From positions 30,677-94,676 of the forward strand of contig JAUIHS010000019.1 in the NCBI GenBank assembly GCA_030432255.1: 64,000 bases of DNA. Reading direction: 5' to 3'. The stretch's first letter is position 1. Every line of letters begins with the position of its first letter. Below the pieces are notes generated by a model, which made no database searches, had not been told where the DNA came from, and saw only the letters and a program-made list of their open reading frames with translations. The translations under genes were made by a program, and so were the position numbers. This document shows, piece by piece, positions 23,490 through 32,860 of this stretch. This DNA comes from Phycisphaerae bacterium. Its GTDB lineage: Bacteria > Planctomycetota > Phycisphaerae > Phycisphaerales > UBA1924.

Positions 23490-25573
23490 TCGGCGCACCA
23501 GCGACGCCACAGTTCCCGGAGTGCTGCCTCGAAGTCGCCCGCGAATGCAGGCCCGTTGCAGAGTGGTGATCCGAGCAGACGATCGCGCAGTGTGTCTCGG
23601 AGTGCACTGAGTTGTTGTACGTCACCGGCCAGTCGACAGGCGGCTTCGAGGTACGCGCTGTCAGAGTCCACGGCGAGTTCAGGCATACCCACGCTCCTGA
23701 GCAGGCTGCCGCCGACCCGGTGATTGTGAGTGCGACCCATGAGGCAGACGACCGGGACGCCCATGTAGAGCGCCTCGCAGGTTGTCGTCGTGCCGTGATA
23801 CGGGAACGTATCGAGCGCGATATCAACCTGGTTGTACGTCTCCAGGTGCTCGCGGGTGTCTTTTGTCCAGCCGACGTTTTCAATGCGCTCACCTGCGACG
23901 CCCCGTTCTTCGAACATGCCGCGGAAGCGGTCGCGCGTGCCTTCATCCGTCAGAGATCGGTTCTTGAGGAGCAGGCGGGAGTCGGGGACCCTCTTCAGCA
24001 GGTGTGCCCACAGGTCGATGACGCGCTCGGTCATCTTCGGGAGGTTGTTGAAGGAGCCGAAGGTCACACGTCCGCTCTGCTGCATGGGGAGCGATCCGAC
24101 TTCGGCGCCGACCTGTGGTGGTGCATAGCAGATGAACGTGCGGGGCAGGCGGATGCGCTCTTCGACGTACGTTGCTTCGATATCCTCGAACTCGGGCGGA
24201 TCCGTGATGTCATCGACGATCCGGTAGCCGATCGCGGCGAGTCCCGTTGTGTTCGGATAGCCGAGCCACGTCACCTGAACAGGCGCGGGACGATGCGCGA
24301 AGACACCGAGGCGATTTCCGCCGGTGTGACCGGCGCAGTCGACGAGGATGTCGATCGCATCGTCGGCCACCATCTGAGCAACGTTGGCGTCCGACACGCC
24401 GGTCGTGATCCGCCAATGGGCCGCGGCTTCCCGCAGTCGGTCGGTGTATGCATCCGCGGAGTGCACCTCTGCGTACGCGAACACCTCGTAGTGCGCCTGA
24501 TCGTGGTTGTGGAAGAGCGGGTCGAGGAAGTACGCGCAGGAGTGGGTGCGGAAGTCCGGTGAGACGTAGCCGATGCGGAGGCGCCGGTCGGGGTCGATCG
24601 CATTGGCATGGGAGCTGTGCGGCGTGATCGCGGCCCCCATCCGGCTTCCCCACGAGCGGGCCGGCTCGACGACTTGATCCGGCTCCAGGTCCGCAGCGTA
24701 GTTCAGGGACATGATCAGATTGCTGCGCGCGGTGTCGTAGTCCGAACGGATGGAGAGCGCCCGCCGGTAGGCTTCCAGTGCGTCGTGGAGGCGTCCCTGG
24801 CTGAGCAGCGCGTTGCCGAGGCTGTTGGCGGCGACTTCATTCCCGGGTGCGAGTCGAAGGGCGCGCTGGCAGATGTCTACGGCTTCGGCAAGCCGACCGG
24901 AACTTCGCAGAGCATTGCCAAGGTTGGTGCACGCGTCGATGTCAGCGGGGCTGGCCGCGAGTACTTCCTTGAAGCGTGCGATGGCGTCATCCATCCGCCC
25001 GAGTTGCATCAGCGCATTGCCGAGGCTGTTCCGCGGCGCGGTCATGGAGGGGTTGCTCTCGATGGCTTCGAGGTAGAGCGGGATCGCCTCCTGCGTGCGC
25101 CCGGTGTCGGTGAGCATGTTTGCGAGGTTGCAGAGCGCCGCTGCGTATCCCGATCGGGCGCGCATGGCGGCCCGATACGAGTCCTCAGCCTCCTCGACAT
25201 CTCCAAGTTCGCGCAGCGCGTTGGCCCGGTTGTAGTGGGCGGCGGCCAGGTCGGGCTTGAGCGCGATGGCGCGATCGAAGGCCGAGACGGCTGCGCGACC
25301 CTGGCCCTTCCGGAGCAGTGCAATGCCGAGGTTCACATGAAATGTCGGTTCTGACGGCCGAAGCGTTGCCGCACTCTGCAGGTGCTTGATGGCGCCGTCA
25401 TGGTCACCCTGCTGAAGGTGAGACAGGCCGACGAGGCTGGCAGCATCGGCGTTACGTGGCTGGCGACGAAGCACCTGCCGCGCGAGCTCTGCAGCATCGG
25501 CGAAACGTCCGGCCCGAAACGCATCACGGGCAGATTGGAGTGACTGGCGCGGGTCCATGGGACCCGAGAGCAT
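23477..25573 (-). CDS. TPR-repeat O-GlcNAc transferase-like (SPINDLY type) glycosyltransferase
   Basis: 698 residues (or 693 from ATG 25558). Residues 8-290 are eight or more consecutive TPRs; the rest is a glycosyltransferase family 41 catalytic region in two lobes: IGYVSPDFRTHSCAYFLDPLF with the conserved His, VDCAGHTGGNRLGVFAHRPAPVQVTWLGYP, FGSFNNLPKM, LLKNRSL, and the nucleotide-binding LDTFPYHGTTTTCEALYMGVPVV. Eukaryotic OGT uses UDP-GlcNAc and plant SPY uses GDP-fucose; the bacterial sugar donor cannot be deduced. The target could be cytoplasmic proteins or exported glycoproteins. It converges with the sulfotransferase gene, another modifying enzyme. Confidence 0.92.
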   Translation of the reverse strand: MLSGPMDPRQSLQSARDAFRAGRFADAAELARQVLRRQPRNADAASLVGLSHLQQGDHDGAIKHLQSAATLRPSEPTFHVNLGIALLRKGQGRAAVSAFDRAIALKPDLAAAHYNRANALRELGDVEEAEDSYRAAMRARSGYAAALCNLANMLTDTGRTQEAIPLYLEAIESNPSMTAPRNSLGNALMQLGRMDDAIARFKEVLAASPADIDACTNLGNALRSSGRLAEAVDICQRALRLAPGNEVAANSLGNALLSQGRLHDALEAYRRALSIRSDYDTARSNLIMSLNYAADLEPDQVVEPARSWGSRMGAAITPHSSHANAIDPDRRLRIGYVSPDFRTHSCAYFLDPLFHNHDQAHYEVFAYAEVHSADAYTDRLREAAAHWRITTGVSDANVAQMVADDAIDILVDCAGHTGGNRLGVFAHRPAPVQVTWLGYPNTTGLAAIGYRIVDDITDPPEFEDIEATYVEERIRLPRTFICYAPPQVGAEVGSLPMQQSGRVTFGSFNNLPKMTERVIDLWAHLLKRVPDSRLLLKNRSLTDEGTRDRFRGMFEERGVAGERIENVGWTKDTREHLETYNQVDIALDTFPYHGTTTTCEALYMGVPVVCLMGRTHNHRVGGSLLRSVGMPELAVDSDSAYLEAACRLAGDVQQLSALRDTLRDRLLGSPLCNGPAFAGDFEAALRELWRRWCADQTG

Positions 25574-25599
25574 ACCGTCGATCGCCTCACGGCTGGGCG

Positions 25600-26715
25600 T
25601 CAGTTGCTGGCGGTCTGCTCCGAGGGGAGGACTCGGGCGAAGAGGTCCAGGCCGTTGGTCTCGCCATTCATGGTGACACGGATGATCGAGTGCTGGAAGC
25701 CTTCCGAGCCGGGATGCGGCGTCACCTTCAGCCGGTAGACCAGGGAGCCGCTCCTGGGTGCATCATCACGATCCACGAACTCGAGATCGAGGCCATCACC
25801 TTCCGCCTTGAAGGACACCGAGTCCGCCGTGCCGCGACCAACGCCCTTGACGGTGATGCTGATCTCCTCGGACTCTCCGATTCGGAGTTCGGGGATGAGG
25901 ATGCGGTCCTCAATGGGGCGGAACTTGAGTGTCGGATCCATGAGCGAGTTGTGCTGCACGACGTCGTGGATGATGACGCGCAGGTCCATCATGCGCGCAT
26001 CGGCGTGGTCGGTCTCAATGATCATCCAGCGCGGCAGGTCCGTGACTTTCTTCTTCGACCAGTCATACTGGAGGACGTAGGAGTTCCTCGGCTTGTCATT
26101 GTCCGGGTCGAACCCGAGGAAGCTGGGGTGTTCGCCATTGGTGGCGAGAACGCTGAAGGGCTCACCGTTGATGGAGTCCAGCGTGATGAGTCCGAGTTTC
26201 TGATTGATGCCGCGAAGCCCGTTCTTGTTGATCTTGACGGCGTAGGTGACTTCCCCGGTGACGTACGCGGTGAAGGGCTTGGAGTAGCCTTGACAGAAGA
26301 CGCGGACTTCTCTTCGGAAGGGCGCGATGTTCTGGTTGGCCTGGTAGGTCACCGTGAAGGGGATGCACTCCCCGGGCGGAATCACCTTGGTTTCGAGTTC
26401 CATGACGGTGCAGGAGCACTCGGTCGTGGTGCGCAGGATCGTGATGGGCTTGAGACTGCGATTGCAGAGTTCAACGGTGCGGACATGATCCGACGATGGT
26501 GCGATGTCGCCGAGAAAGAGGCCGTTGTCCTTGATCTCAAGCGGTGGAACGGGTCCCTGGAAGCGACCGAAGTCACGCTTCCGGTCAATGAGCCGCGTGG
26601 GCTGATCCTGGGCGCCCTGGGTCAGTTCCTGGGCATGGAGGGTGGGCGTGGTGAGCAGCAGGCTGACAAGCGCTGCGACACAGAGACCAGACACACGTTG
26701 CAAGCGATGGATCAC
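25600..26715 (-). CDS. Exported DUF1573-domain protein
   Basis: 371 residues from a GTG with GAGGAG 8 bases upstream; this start gives a clean signal peptide (cleavage after LHAQ) where the longer frame does not. The first half holds a DUF1573 immunoglobulin-like domain: FGRFQG...LGDIAPSSDHVRTVELCNRSLKPITI, then the characteristic ECSCTV Cys pair and IPPGECIPFTVTYQ. The rest is strand-rich (GESEEISITVKG). DUF1573 proteins are abundant in planctomycetes and their function is not established. On its coding strand a TAGACT hexamer (26810-26815) about 95 bases before the start is a likely -10. It lies downstream of sdhB on the same strand. Confidence 0.85.
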   Translation of the reverse strand: MIHRLQRVSGLCVAALVSLLLTTPTLHAQELTQGAQDQPTRLIDRKRDFGRFQGPVPPLEIKDNGLFLGDIAPSSDHVRTVELCNRSLKPITILRTTTECSCTVMELETKVIPPGECIPFTVTYQANQNIAPFRREVRVFCQGYSKPFTAYVTGEVTYAVKINKNGLRGINQKLGLITLDSINGEPFSVLATNGEHPSFLGFDPDNDKPRNSYVLQYDWSKKKVTDLPRWMIIETDHADARMMDLRVIIHDVVQHNSLMDPTLKFRPIEDRILIPELRIGESEEISITVKGVGRGTADSVSFKAEGDGLDLEFVDRDDAPRSGSLVYRLKVTPHPGSEGFQHSIIRVTMNGETNGLDLFARVLPSEQTASN

Positions 26716-26809
26716 GATTCTCTCCTCACGTCGGAATCCGGTAGCGGACTGCGATCTTTCATCGGACATTCCGGTCGGCTTCGGGACCGACAGCGGCTGC
26801 CTCGCCCAG

Positions 26810-26815
26810 AGTCTA
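26810..26815 (-). promoter_or_regulatory. -10 hexamer TAGACT upstream of the DUF1573 gene
   Basis: On the minus strand the hexamer is TAGACT, the same as at 15699 and 46324, but here about 95 bases before a start codon that has a good ribosome site. It suggests TAGACT is a general -10 in this genome. No clear -35 was found. Confidence 0.4.
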
Positions 26816-26878
26816 CCGGTGCATCGCGGCCGCGTTGCTGTGAACAGGATACGAACGGCGAGAGCCCGGGCCGAAGGC

Positions 26879-27733
26879 TCAGGAGCCGCTGAAGAACTTG
26901 CGGATGTTGTGGAAGGTGACGGCACGGCCGACCTTGCCGATGGACTCCGTCAGGGGGATTTCCTTGGGGCAGACCTGCACACAGTTCTGGGCGTTGCCGC
27001 AGTCGGAGACGCCACCCGGCTTCGACATCTCGTCGAGGCGCTTCTTCTTGAGCGTAGCGCCGGTGCGATGGTCGTTGAAGTACTGCACCTGGCTGATGAC
27101 GGCGGCCCCTGCAAAGGAGGTTGCCCACTTTGCCTCGTCGTCCTCCAGCGTGTACTGGGGGCACGCCTCCAGGCAGCAGCCGCAGGACATGCAGGTGCTG
27201 AGCCGGTATCGGTCCTGCTGGTCGTCGGGAGTCTCGTTGGGGCCGGCGCCGAGGTCGTAGGTGCCGTCGATGGGAACCCACGCCTTCACGCGCTTCAGGG
27301 TGTCGAAGAGTCGACGCCGGTCGACGAAGAGGTCGCGCACCACCGGGAACTTGCTCATGGGCTCAAGCATGACCTCGTCGCCGTCATTCGGAGCGTAATC
27401 ATCCATCAGGCAGGAGCACGCCTGCCGGACCTTCCCGTTGATCACCATCGTGCACGCGCCGCAGACTTCCTCAAGGCAGCCGCAGTCGAAGACGACCGGT
27501 GTGCTGTCCTTCCCCTCGGTGGTCTTCGGGTTGGCTGCGATCCACTGAAGGCATGAGATCACGTTGGCGGAGCCGCTTCCCGCGCTGCTGGCCTGCACGG
27601 GGACGTTGAACGTCTCCCACCGTACCGGCTTGCCCGGACCATCCTGTCGTTTGATCCGAAAGCGCACCGTGCGGGTGCCGGCTGACTCCGCCGGGGTTGC
27701 TGTGGTTCCGTTGCTCTGTTGCTGTGCCGTCAT
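26879..27733 (-). CDS. sdhB: Succinate dehydrogenase iron-sulfur subunit
   Basis: 284 residues with ligands for all three clusters. [2Fe-2S]: DCGCLEEVCGACTMVINGKVRQAC. [4Fe-4S]: STCMSCGCCLEACPQYT. [3Fe-4S]: CGNAQNCVQVCPKEIPLTESI. It carries electrons from the flavin of SdhA to the membrane haems in SdhC and the quinone pool. It is the last gene of sdhC-sdhA-sdhB, 21 bases after sdhA. An N-terminal 25-residue Thr/Ala-rich extension and a KAW-rich loop make it slightly longer than the usual 235-255 residues. Confidence 0.96.
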   Translation of the reverse strand: MTAQQQSNGTTATPAESAGTRTVRFRIKRQDGPGKPVRWETFNVPVQASSAGSGSANVISCLQWIAANPKTTEGKDSTPVVFDCGCLEEVCGACTMVINGKVRQACSCLMDDYAPNDGDEVMLEPMSKFPVVRDLFVDRRRLFDTLKRVKAWVPIDGTYDLGAGPNETPDDQQDRYRLSTCMSCGCCLEACPQYTLEDDEAKWATSFAGAAVISQVQYFNDHRTGATLKKKRLDEMSKPGGVSDCGNAQNCVQVCPKEIPLTESIGKVGRAVTFHNIRKFFSGS

Positions 27734-27754
27734 ATCAATCTGCTTCCTTGAAAC

Positions 27755-29668
27755 TCAGACGGTCTGCTCTTGCTTCTCTTCGCTCTCTTCCGACTCGACG
27801 CGCCCGTAGGTGCGCGCCCGCGGCTCGACGAGACCGATCTCGACCGGTTCATACTCAATGCGTGCCTGACCCGACCCGGAGTCGTAGGTGGCGACCGTGG
27901 TGCGGAGGAAGTCCGCATCGTTGCGCTCCGGATGGTCGGTGCGGAAGTGAGAGCCGCGCGACTCGCGCCGCTCCAGCCCGCCTCGGAGGATCACGTCGGC
28001 CAGGGCAATCATGTCGCCCACCGCCCGCGTCCACGAGAGGTTCTGGTTGGTCCAGACCGCGCCGTCAGAGAGGCTGATGCGGCCGAACCGGTCGCGCAGT
28101 TCGCCGAGTGTTCCCAGTGCCTGTTCCAGCCGCGGTCCGCTCTTCACGACCGTCGATGCCGCCGTCATCTCCTCGCCGAGTTCCTTCGCGATGACATAGG
28201 GGTTTTCACCGCCGGAACGATTCGTGAGATCGGCGATCTTGTCCTCTTCCGCCTTGACCGCGCTGTCGAAGACGCTCTGTGACATGCCGGAGGCGGGCTG
28301 CCCGGAGTGGTTGCGCACGTGATTCACCACGCCCACACCGCTGAAGAGTCCATCGAAGATGCACGAGAGCAATGCGTTGGCGCCGAGGCGATTGGCGCCG
28401 TGGAACTGGTAGTTCACTTCACCGAAGGCGTACAGCCCCGGGATGTTCGTCATCATGTTGATCGGTGAATCCGGCTCCATGCCGCGAAGGTCATCCTTCG
28501 GCTGGTACTGCGTCCAGAGTCCGCCCATCGAGTAATGCACGCCGGGGAAGATCTTCATCGGCACTTCGCAGGGATCTTCACCTGCGAACTTGCGATAGAT
28601 CTCCATGATGCCGCCGAGTTTGCGCTCGAGTTCCTCGGAGTCCTTGAAGGACAGGTCGAGATACACCATGTTGCCGCCACCGACCCCGAGGCCGTCCATG
28701 CACACCTGGAAGATCTCGCGCGTCGCGATGTCTCGCGGCACGATGTTGCCGTATGCCGGGTACTTCTCTTCGAGGAAGTAGTAGCGCTCGTCATCCGGCA
28801 CCTGTCGAGGGTCGCGAGCTGAATCCGGGTGCGGACCCCATGAGCCATCCTCGTTTCGCATGCCGGGAACCCAGACGCGTCCGCCCTCGCCGCGTGCCGA
28901 CTCGGACATCAGGCGCAGCTTGTCGGCGCCGGGAATGGCGGTCGGGTGCACCTGGATGAACTCGCCGTTGCCGTAGCGTGCCCCGAGCTGGTAGCAACGC
29001 GACGCCGCAGCGCCGTTGCACATCACCGAGTTGGTGGACTTGCCGAAGACGATGCCGCAACCGCCGGTGGCCATGACGACCGCGTCCGCACGGAATGCAC
29101 GGGTCTGCATGGTGCGCATGTCCTGGGCGACGATACCGACGCAGCGTCCGTCGTCTCCGATGATGGGTCGCAGGAATTCCCAGAACTCCCACTTGGTCAC
29201 ACGTTCCTCGGACTCGAAGCGTCGCACCTGTTCGTCGAGGGCGTAGATGAGCTGCTGGCCTGTCGTGGCGCCCGCGAAGTGCGTTCGCTTGTAGAGGGAA
29301 CCACCGAAGAGGCGCAGATCGCGCTGACCTTCCGCAGTCCGGTTGAAAGGAACACCCATGCGATCGAGCAGATCAATGATGCGCGGCGCCATGTGCGCCA
29401 TCTCATAGACGGGCGGCTGATGCTGCAGGAAGTCGCCGCCGTAGACAGTCTCGTCAAAGTGCTCGTACTCGCTGTACCCCTGCTGACGGGCGATCTCGTT
29501 GCACGCGTTGATGCCGCCCTGGGCACACACGGAATGGGATCGCTTGACCGGAACAAGTGAGAAGAGGTCGACCGGCAAGCCGGATTCGCAGATGCGAATG
29601 GTCGCCGCGAGACCTGCCAGCCCGCCGCCCACCACGATCACACGTTGCTGTTGGGAAGGCATCGACAC
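27755..29668 (-). CDS. sdhA: Succinate dehydrogenase flavoprotein subunit
   Basis: 637 residues. FAD-binding VVGGGLAGLAATIRICE, then HSVCAQGGINA with the covalent-FAD region, and the active-site segments EFIQVHPTAIP, SESARGEGGRVW, and YQFHGANRLGANALLSC. It oxidises succinate to fumarate in the TCA cycle, anchored by SdhC. The close fit to Bacillus-type SdhA agrees with the sdhCAB order. The GTG at 29668 is used, with AAGGAGG 9 bases upstream, inside the end of sdhC, so the genes are coupled. Fumarate reductase is the alternative, but no anaerobic marker is near. Confidence 0.96.
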   Translation of the reverse strand: MSMPSQQQRVIVVGGGLAGLAATIRICESGLPVDLFSLVPVKRSHSVCAQGGINACNEIARQQGYSEYEHFDETVYGGDFLQHQPPVYEMAHMAPRIIDLLDRMGVPFNRTAEGQRDLRLFGGSLYKRTHFAGATTGQQLIYALDEQVRRFESEERVTKWEFWEFLRPIIGDDGRCVGIVAQDMRTMQTRAFRADAVVMATGGCGIVFGKSTNSVMCNGAAASRCYQLGARYGNGEFIQVHPTAIPGADKLRLMSESARGEGGRVWVPGMRNEDGSWGPHPDSARDPRQVPDDERYYFLEEKYPAYGNIVPRDIATREIFQVCMDGLGVGGGNMVYLDLSFKDSEELERKLGGIMEIYRKFAGEDPCEVPMKIFPGVHYSMGGLWTQYQPKDDLRGMEPDSPINMMTNIPGLYAFGEVNYQFHGANRLGANALLSCIFDGLFSGVGVVNHVRNHSGQPASGMSQSVFDSAVKAEEDKIADLTNRSGGENPYVIAKELGEEMTAASTVVKSGPRLEQALGTLGELRDRFGRISLSDGAVWTNQNLSWTRAVGDMIALADVILRGGLERRESRGSHFRTDHPERNDADFLRTTVATYDSGSGQARIEYEPVEIGLVEPRARTYGRVESEESEEKQEQTV

Positions 29669-29669
29669 G

Positions 29670-30488
29670 TCAATGATCCTCCTTGGAAGTGGCGGTTGAG
29701 AGGGTGTCGGCCTGCTCGGGGGTCGCTGCGTGCGACTCGATCATCTGCATCTCCGTCTCGCGGGCCTTGTCCACATCGAGTGCCGCGAAACCGATGATCG
29801 CTGCCCAGCCGGCGAACATGAGTCCGACTCCGAGGCCGGCACACACGTAGCCCCAGCGTTTCTGAGCGGCTTCGGAAATGGTCAGGCCCCATGTGATCGC
29901 GGCGGTCCACAGTCCGTTCGCGAAGTGGTAGACGAGGAGCGTGACACCGAGGAAGTAGAAGCATGCAATGGCGAAGCCCATGGCGGTGAAACCGTCGGGA
30001 CTGCCTTGCATGATGGCGCCCATGGTGGAGCCGGCGAATTCGGCCGACCACTCCGTTCCTCCGGGAACGAGGAACGTCCATCCCCAGCGCAGTGTCGCGA
30101 CGTGATACAGGATGAAGATCAACCCGATGTAGCCGCTGATGCGCTGGAGCGAGTAGCGGAGGTTGCCACCGTAGCCGTAGCTCGCCAGGTTGGACTTGCC
30201 GGAGCGGGCGTAGTAGATGCCGAGCAGCGCATGGAATGCGATGGGGATCCACAGGCCGAAGATCTCGATCAGCAGCAGGAAGGGAATGCTGTGAATGAAG
30301 CTGACTTCGTGCTGGAATTCGGCAGCGCCGCCATGCATGCCATCCCACTTGCCATTGGCGTGTCCCCAGAGGATCGCCGAGTTGGTCGTGAGATGGCTGA
30401 TCAGGAAGGCGCCTGCCGGCATGATGCCGGAGAGGCTGTGCAGTCTGCGAAGCAGATAGTGGTGACGGTCAAGCAGGGATTCAGACAC
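29670..30488 (-). CDS. sdhC: Succinate dehydrogenase cytochrome b subunit
   Basis: 272 residues with about five membrane helices and several helix-embedded histidines (LLRRLHSLSGIMPAGAFLISH, YIGLIFILYHVATL, IPIAFHALLG), the pattern of the single, two-haem SdhC of the Bacillus/epsilon-proteobacterial kind. No separate sdhD is present, which agrees. It anchors SdhAB and passes electrons to quinone. The gene starts with GTG and a TGAGG site and leads the operon; the DUF1844 gene is upstream on the same strand, 55 bases away. Confidence 0.92.
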   Translation of the reverse strand: MSESLLDRHHYLLRRLHSLSGIMPAGAFLISHLTTNSAILWGHANGKWDGMHGGAAEFQHEVSFIHSIPFLLLIEIFGLWIPIAFHALLGIYYARSGKSNLASYGYGGNLRYSLQRISGYIGLIFILYHVATLRWGWTFLVPGGTEWSAEFAGSTMGAIMQGSPDGFTAMGFAIACFYFLGVTLLVYHFANGLWTAAITWGLTISEAAQKRWGYVCAGLGVGLMFAGWAAIIGFAALDVDKARETEMQMIESHAATPEQADTLSTATSKEDH

Positions 30489-30543
30489 GGCTGGTCCTCA
30501 ACAATGCCATGGTGAGTTCATGCGATCCGACGTGGTGAGTCCT

Positions 30544-30984
30544 TCAACTCACGATCGGACCGGACGCCCCGTCACCCTGCCCCTTGGCGGCCTGCTCGGC
30601 GACCATTTTCGAAATCTCCACCCAGCGCATCCGCAGTTCATTCAGCGCGCCGGAGAGTTCGCTGGCTTCCTCCTCCGAGAGGTTGCCCTTGGTCTTCTCT
30701 TCCAGCACACCGAGCAGGTCGATGCTGTGCTTCGAGTACTCAAGATCAACGACCGCGCCACCCGTTTCCGGGTGCACCATGCCGCCGAGATACATGACCG
30801 CCTGTGTCGCCAGCATGCCGACCATCGTGCGGAAATCCGCCGGCGGCAACTGCCCCTGGCCCGACTGAGCGCCCTTGGCCTCCGCTTCCGCCTCAGCCTC
30901 CGCGAGCTTCGCCTTCTCAGCCTGCGCCTGTGACTTCCAGTCGGAGTCCACGATGATCTTTGGAGCGTCCTCTTCGGAGGCCAT
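30544..30984 (-). CDS. DUF1844-domain protein
   Basis: 146 residues: an acidic, Ala/Glu-rich coiled stretch (about 17-40), then the DUF1844 domain (FRTMVGMLATQAVMYLGGM, HSIDLLGVLEEKTKGNLSEEEASEL), ending in a helix and a Gly-rich tail. The function of DUF1844 is not known; genes occur in planctomycetes and deltaproteobacteria, often beside sdh or translation genes. It precedes sdhC by 55 bases on the same strand and may be part of the sdh transcript. Confidence 0.88.
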   Translation of the reverse strand: MASEEDAPKIIVDSDWKSQAQAEKAKLAEAEAEAEAKGAQSGQGQLPPADFRTMVGMLATQAVMYLGGMVHPETGGAVVDLEYSKHSIDLLGVLEEKTKGNLSEEEASELSGALNELRMRWVEISKMVAEQAAKGQGDGASGPIVS

Positions 30985-31163
30985 GACGGCACGTCCTTTC
31001 GTTTCAGTCGACTCGCTTCCGAAACCGATATGATTATCGGCGGTACGGGTTTCTTGCGGGTCCTCGTGTGGATCTGTACGCTATTCAGGCATCATAGAGC
31101 CATCCGCTGGATCGGACCGTGTGCCGGGGTGCCTTCTCAAGGAAATTCGGACGGGAACAATAC

Positions 31164-32423
31164 ATGCATACCCGACTTCGGAATCTGTTCTTCGGCGCGG
31201 TGACCGTGTCCACCATCGGCCTGATCGGTTGCGGCTCAGGAGGATCAACCGCCGTATCGGCCAAGGACATTGTCGCGTCCGTCGAAGCAGACGCCGCATC
31301 GCAGCGCGGTACCGGGGTTTCCCGGCGTCAGGTCAGCACACCCGCAACGGGGGATGATGGCATCATCGTCATCGGGGGTGACCCGACAGCGCAGCCGACA
31401 CCCACCGGCCAGGTCTATGTCGTCGATCAGCTGGTCGGCCAGATCAATGGCAAACCCGTCTACGCGAGTGAGTTCTTCCGCCACTCTGAAGCCCGCTACC
31501 GTCAGAAGGCTGTGGAGATGGGCGGAACGCGCGAGGGCCAGGAACGCTGGCTCAGGGAAACCCGGCGGGATATCCAGGAAGCGCTCCTCGAACGCGTGCG
31601 GGATGAGATCCTGCTCGCCGAGTTCCGCTCGACTCTGAATGAGGAACAGCGCCGGGGCGTGCTCGCGTTCATCGACTCGATCCGTGACGATCTGATCAGC
31701 GGCAATCTGGGCAGTGCAGCGCTGGCCAACGAGCGACTGCAGGAGCAGGAGGGCCTCACCATCGACGAGAAGGTCGACGACATGGCCCAGCAGGAACTCA
31801 TCTACGCGCACATCAGCAGAGAGATCAACCGCCACGTCCGCGTGACGGACCGGGACGTGCGCCAGTACTACCAGCAGCACATCGACAAATACCAGCCGCC
31901 ACCCGTCGCCCGCCTCTATCTCATCAGCGTTCCGACGAAGGAAGCCGCGGCGATCGACGCGGTGGTCACGGGTCTCGCCTCGGGAACCTCACCCCGCGAT
32001 CTCGCACGCGATCCCGGCCGGTTTTTGCCTGAGGTCGGCGGCCTGCTTGAATCCGAGCTGAAGAACCGCAACTACCGAGAAGCGCAGCTCATTACCAACG
32101 AGCAGCTCAACGAGGCCGCGCGCCAACTACGACCGGGAGAAACCTCCGAGCGCATCGATCTCGGCTCGACCGCGTACTGGGTCCACCTCTCCGAGATCCA
32201 TCAGCCGCCCGGACGCGAACTCTACGACGTGCAACTCGAAATCCGGAACGAACTCCGCCAGCAGCGGTTCGCCGAAGAGCATGAACGCTACTTCAAGACG
32301 TTGCTCAACCGCGCCAACTTCAGTGACTTCGATGAGATGGGCAACCGGCTCTTCGAGTACGCGGCCGATCGATTCCTGATCCGGCCTGTCGAGGCCGGCG
32401 TCATTCGGGAAGCATCGGAGTAG
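31164..32423 (+). CDS. Lipoprotein foldase of the SurA/PpiD-like (PPIC) type
   Basis: 419 residues from ATG 31164, chosen because it gives a short signal with lipobox IGLIGC. Residues 90-230 resemble a SurA N-terminal chaperone domain (VDQLVGQINGKPVYASEFFRH..., helices to EEKVDDMAQQELI). Residues 250-340 form a parvulin-like region (VTDRDVRQYYQQHIDKYQ, ARLYLISVP, GLASGTSPRDLARD). The last helix folds back (FAEEHERYFKTLLNRANF). Such proteins assist outer-membrane protein folding. Isomerase activity is uncertain because the usual parvulin active-site residues are not clear. The yraN gene follows after 17 bases. Confidence 0.7.
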   Translation: MHTRLRNLFFGAVTVSTIGLIGCGSGGSTAVSAKDIVASVEADAASQRGTGVSRRQVSTPATGDDGIIVIGGDPTAQPTPTGQVYVVDQLVGQINGKPVYASEFFRHSEARYRQKAVEMGGTREGQERWLRETRRDIQEALLERVRDEILLAEFRSTLNEEQRRGVLAFIDSIRDDLISGNLGSAALANERLQEQEGLTIDEKVDDMAQQELIYAHISREINRHVRVTDRDVRQYYQQHIDKYQPPPVARLYLISVPTKEAAAIDAVVTGLASGTSPRDLARDPGRFLPEVGGLLESELKNRNYREAQLITNEQLNEAARQLRPGETSERIDLGSTAYWVHLSEIHQPPGRELYDVQLEIRNELRQQRFAEEHERYFKTLLNRANFSDFDEMGNRLFEYAADRFLIRPVEAGVIREASE

Positions 32424-32440
32424 CACCAGCGGGGGGAACG

Positions 32441-32860
32441 ATGTGGCCATTCCGGGGGATCGATGACCTGTCAACGGGTGCGCTCGGAGCGCGGGGTGAA
32501 CGCGCGGCCGCGTGGTACCTGCGTCGTCGCCGGTATCGAATCCTTGCGCGGAACGTTGACCTGGGGTTCGGCGAGATCGATCTGATCGCGCTCACGCCGG
32601 CCAGGGACGTGGTGGTCTTCGTCGAGGTGAAGGCCTTGAGATTGCGACTTCGCGCCGGCACGCGCTTTCGCCCTGAGGATCACGTCACGGCCGCGAAGCG
32701 TCGGAGACTGGAACGGCTGTCCCGGGCGTGGATGGCAGGGCGGGGCCGGCAGATCGCGTCCAGATGGCGGGTTGACGTGATTGGCATCGAGTACCCCGAC
32801 GGGCGACGGCGTCCCATGATCCGCCACCACCCGGGAGTCTCCGGGGTTCACACCGGCTGA
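32441..32860 (+). CDS. yraN: UPF0102 (YraN) family protein
   Basis: 139 residues. Signature GARGERAAAWYLRRRRYRILARN, then GEIDLIAL and VVFVEVKA, the GEID...ExK catalytic-like core of an endonuclease-type fold. E. coli YraN is poorly understood; the fold suggests nucleic-acid cleavage or Holliday-junction-type recognition. It lies 17 bases after the foldase gene and its stop overlaps the converging histidine kinase gene by 13 bases. Confidence 0.9.
   Translation: MWPFRGIDDLSTGALGARGERAAAWYLRRRRYRILARNVDLGFGEIDLIALTPARDVVVFVEVKALRLRLRAGTRFRPEDHVTAAKRRRLERLSRAWMAGRGRQIASRWRVDVIGIEYPDGRRRPMIRHHPGVSGVHTG

Noticed and set aside
25456..26892. A 478-codon plus-strand open frame opposite the DUF1573 gene
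   Set aside because: Antisense shadow; the minus-strand product has a signal peptide and the DUF1573 Cys pair.
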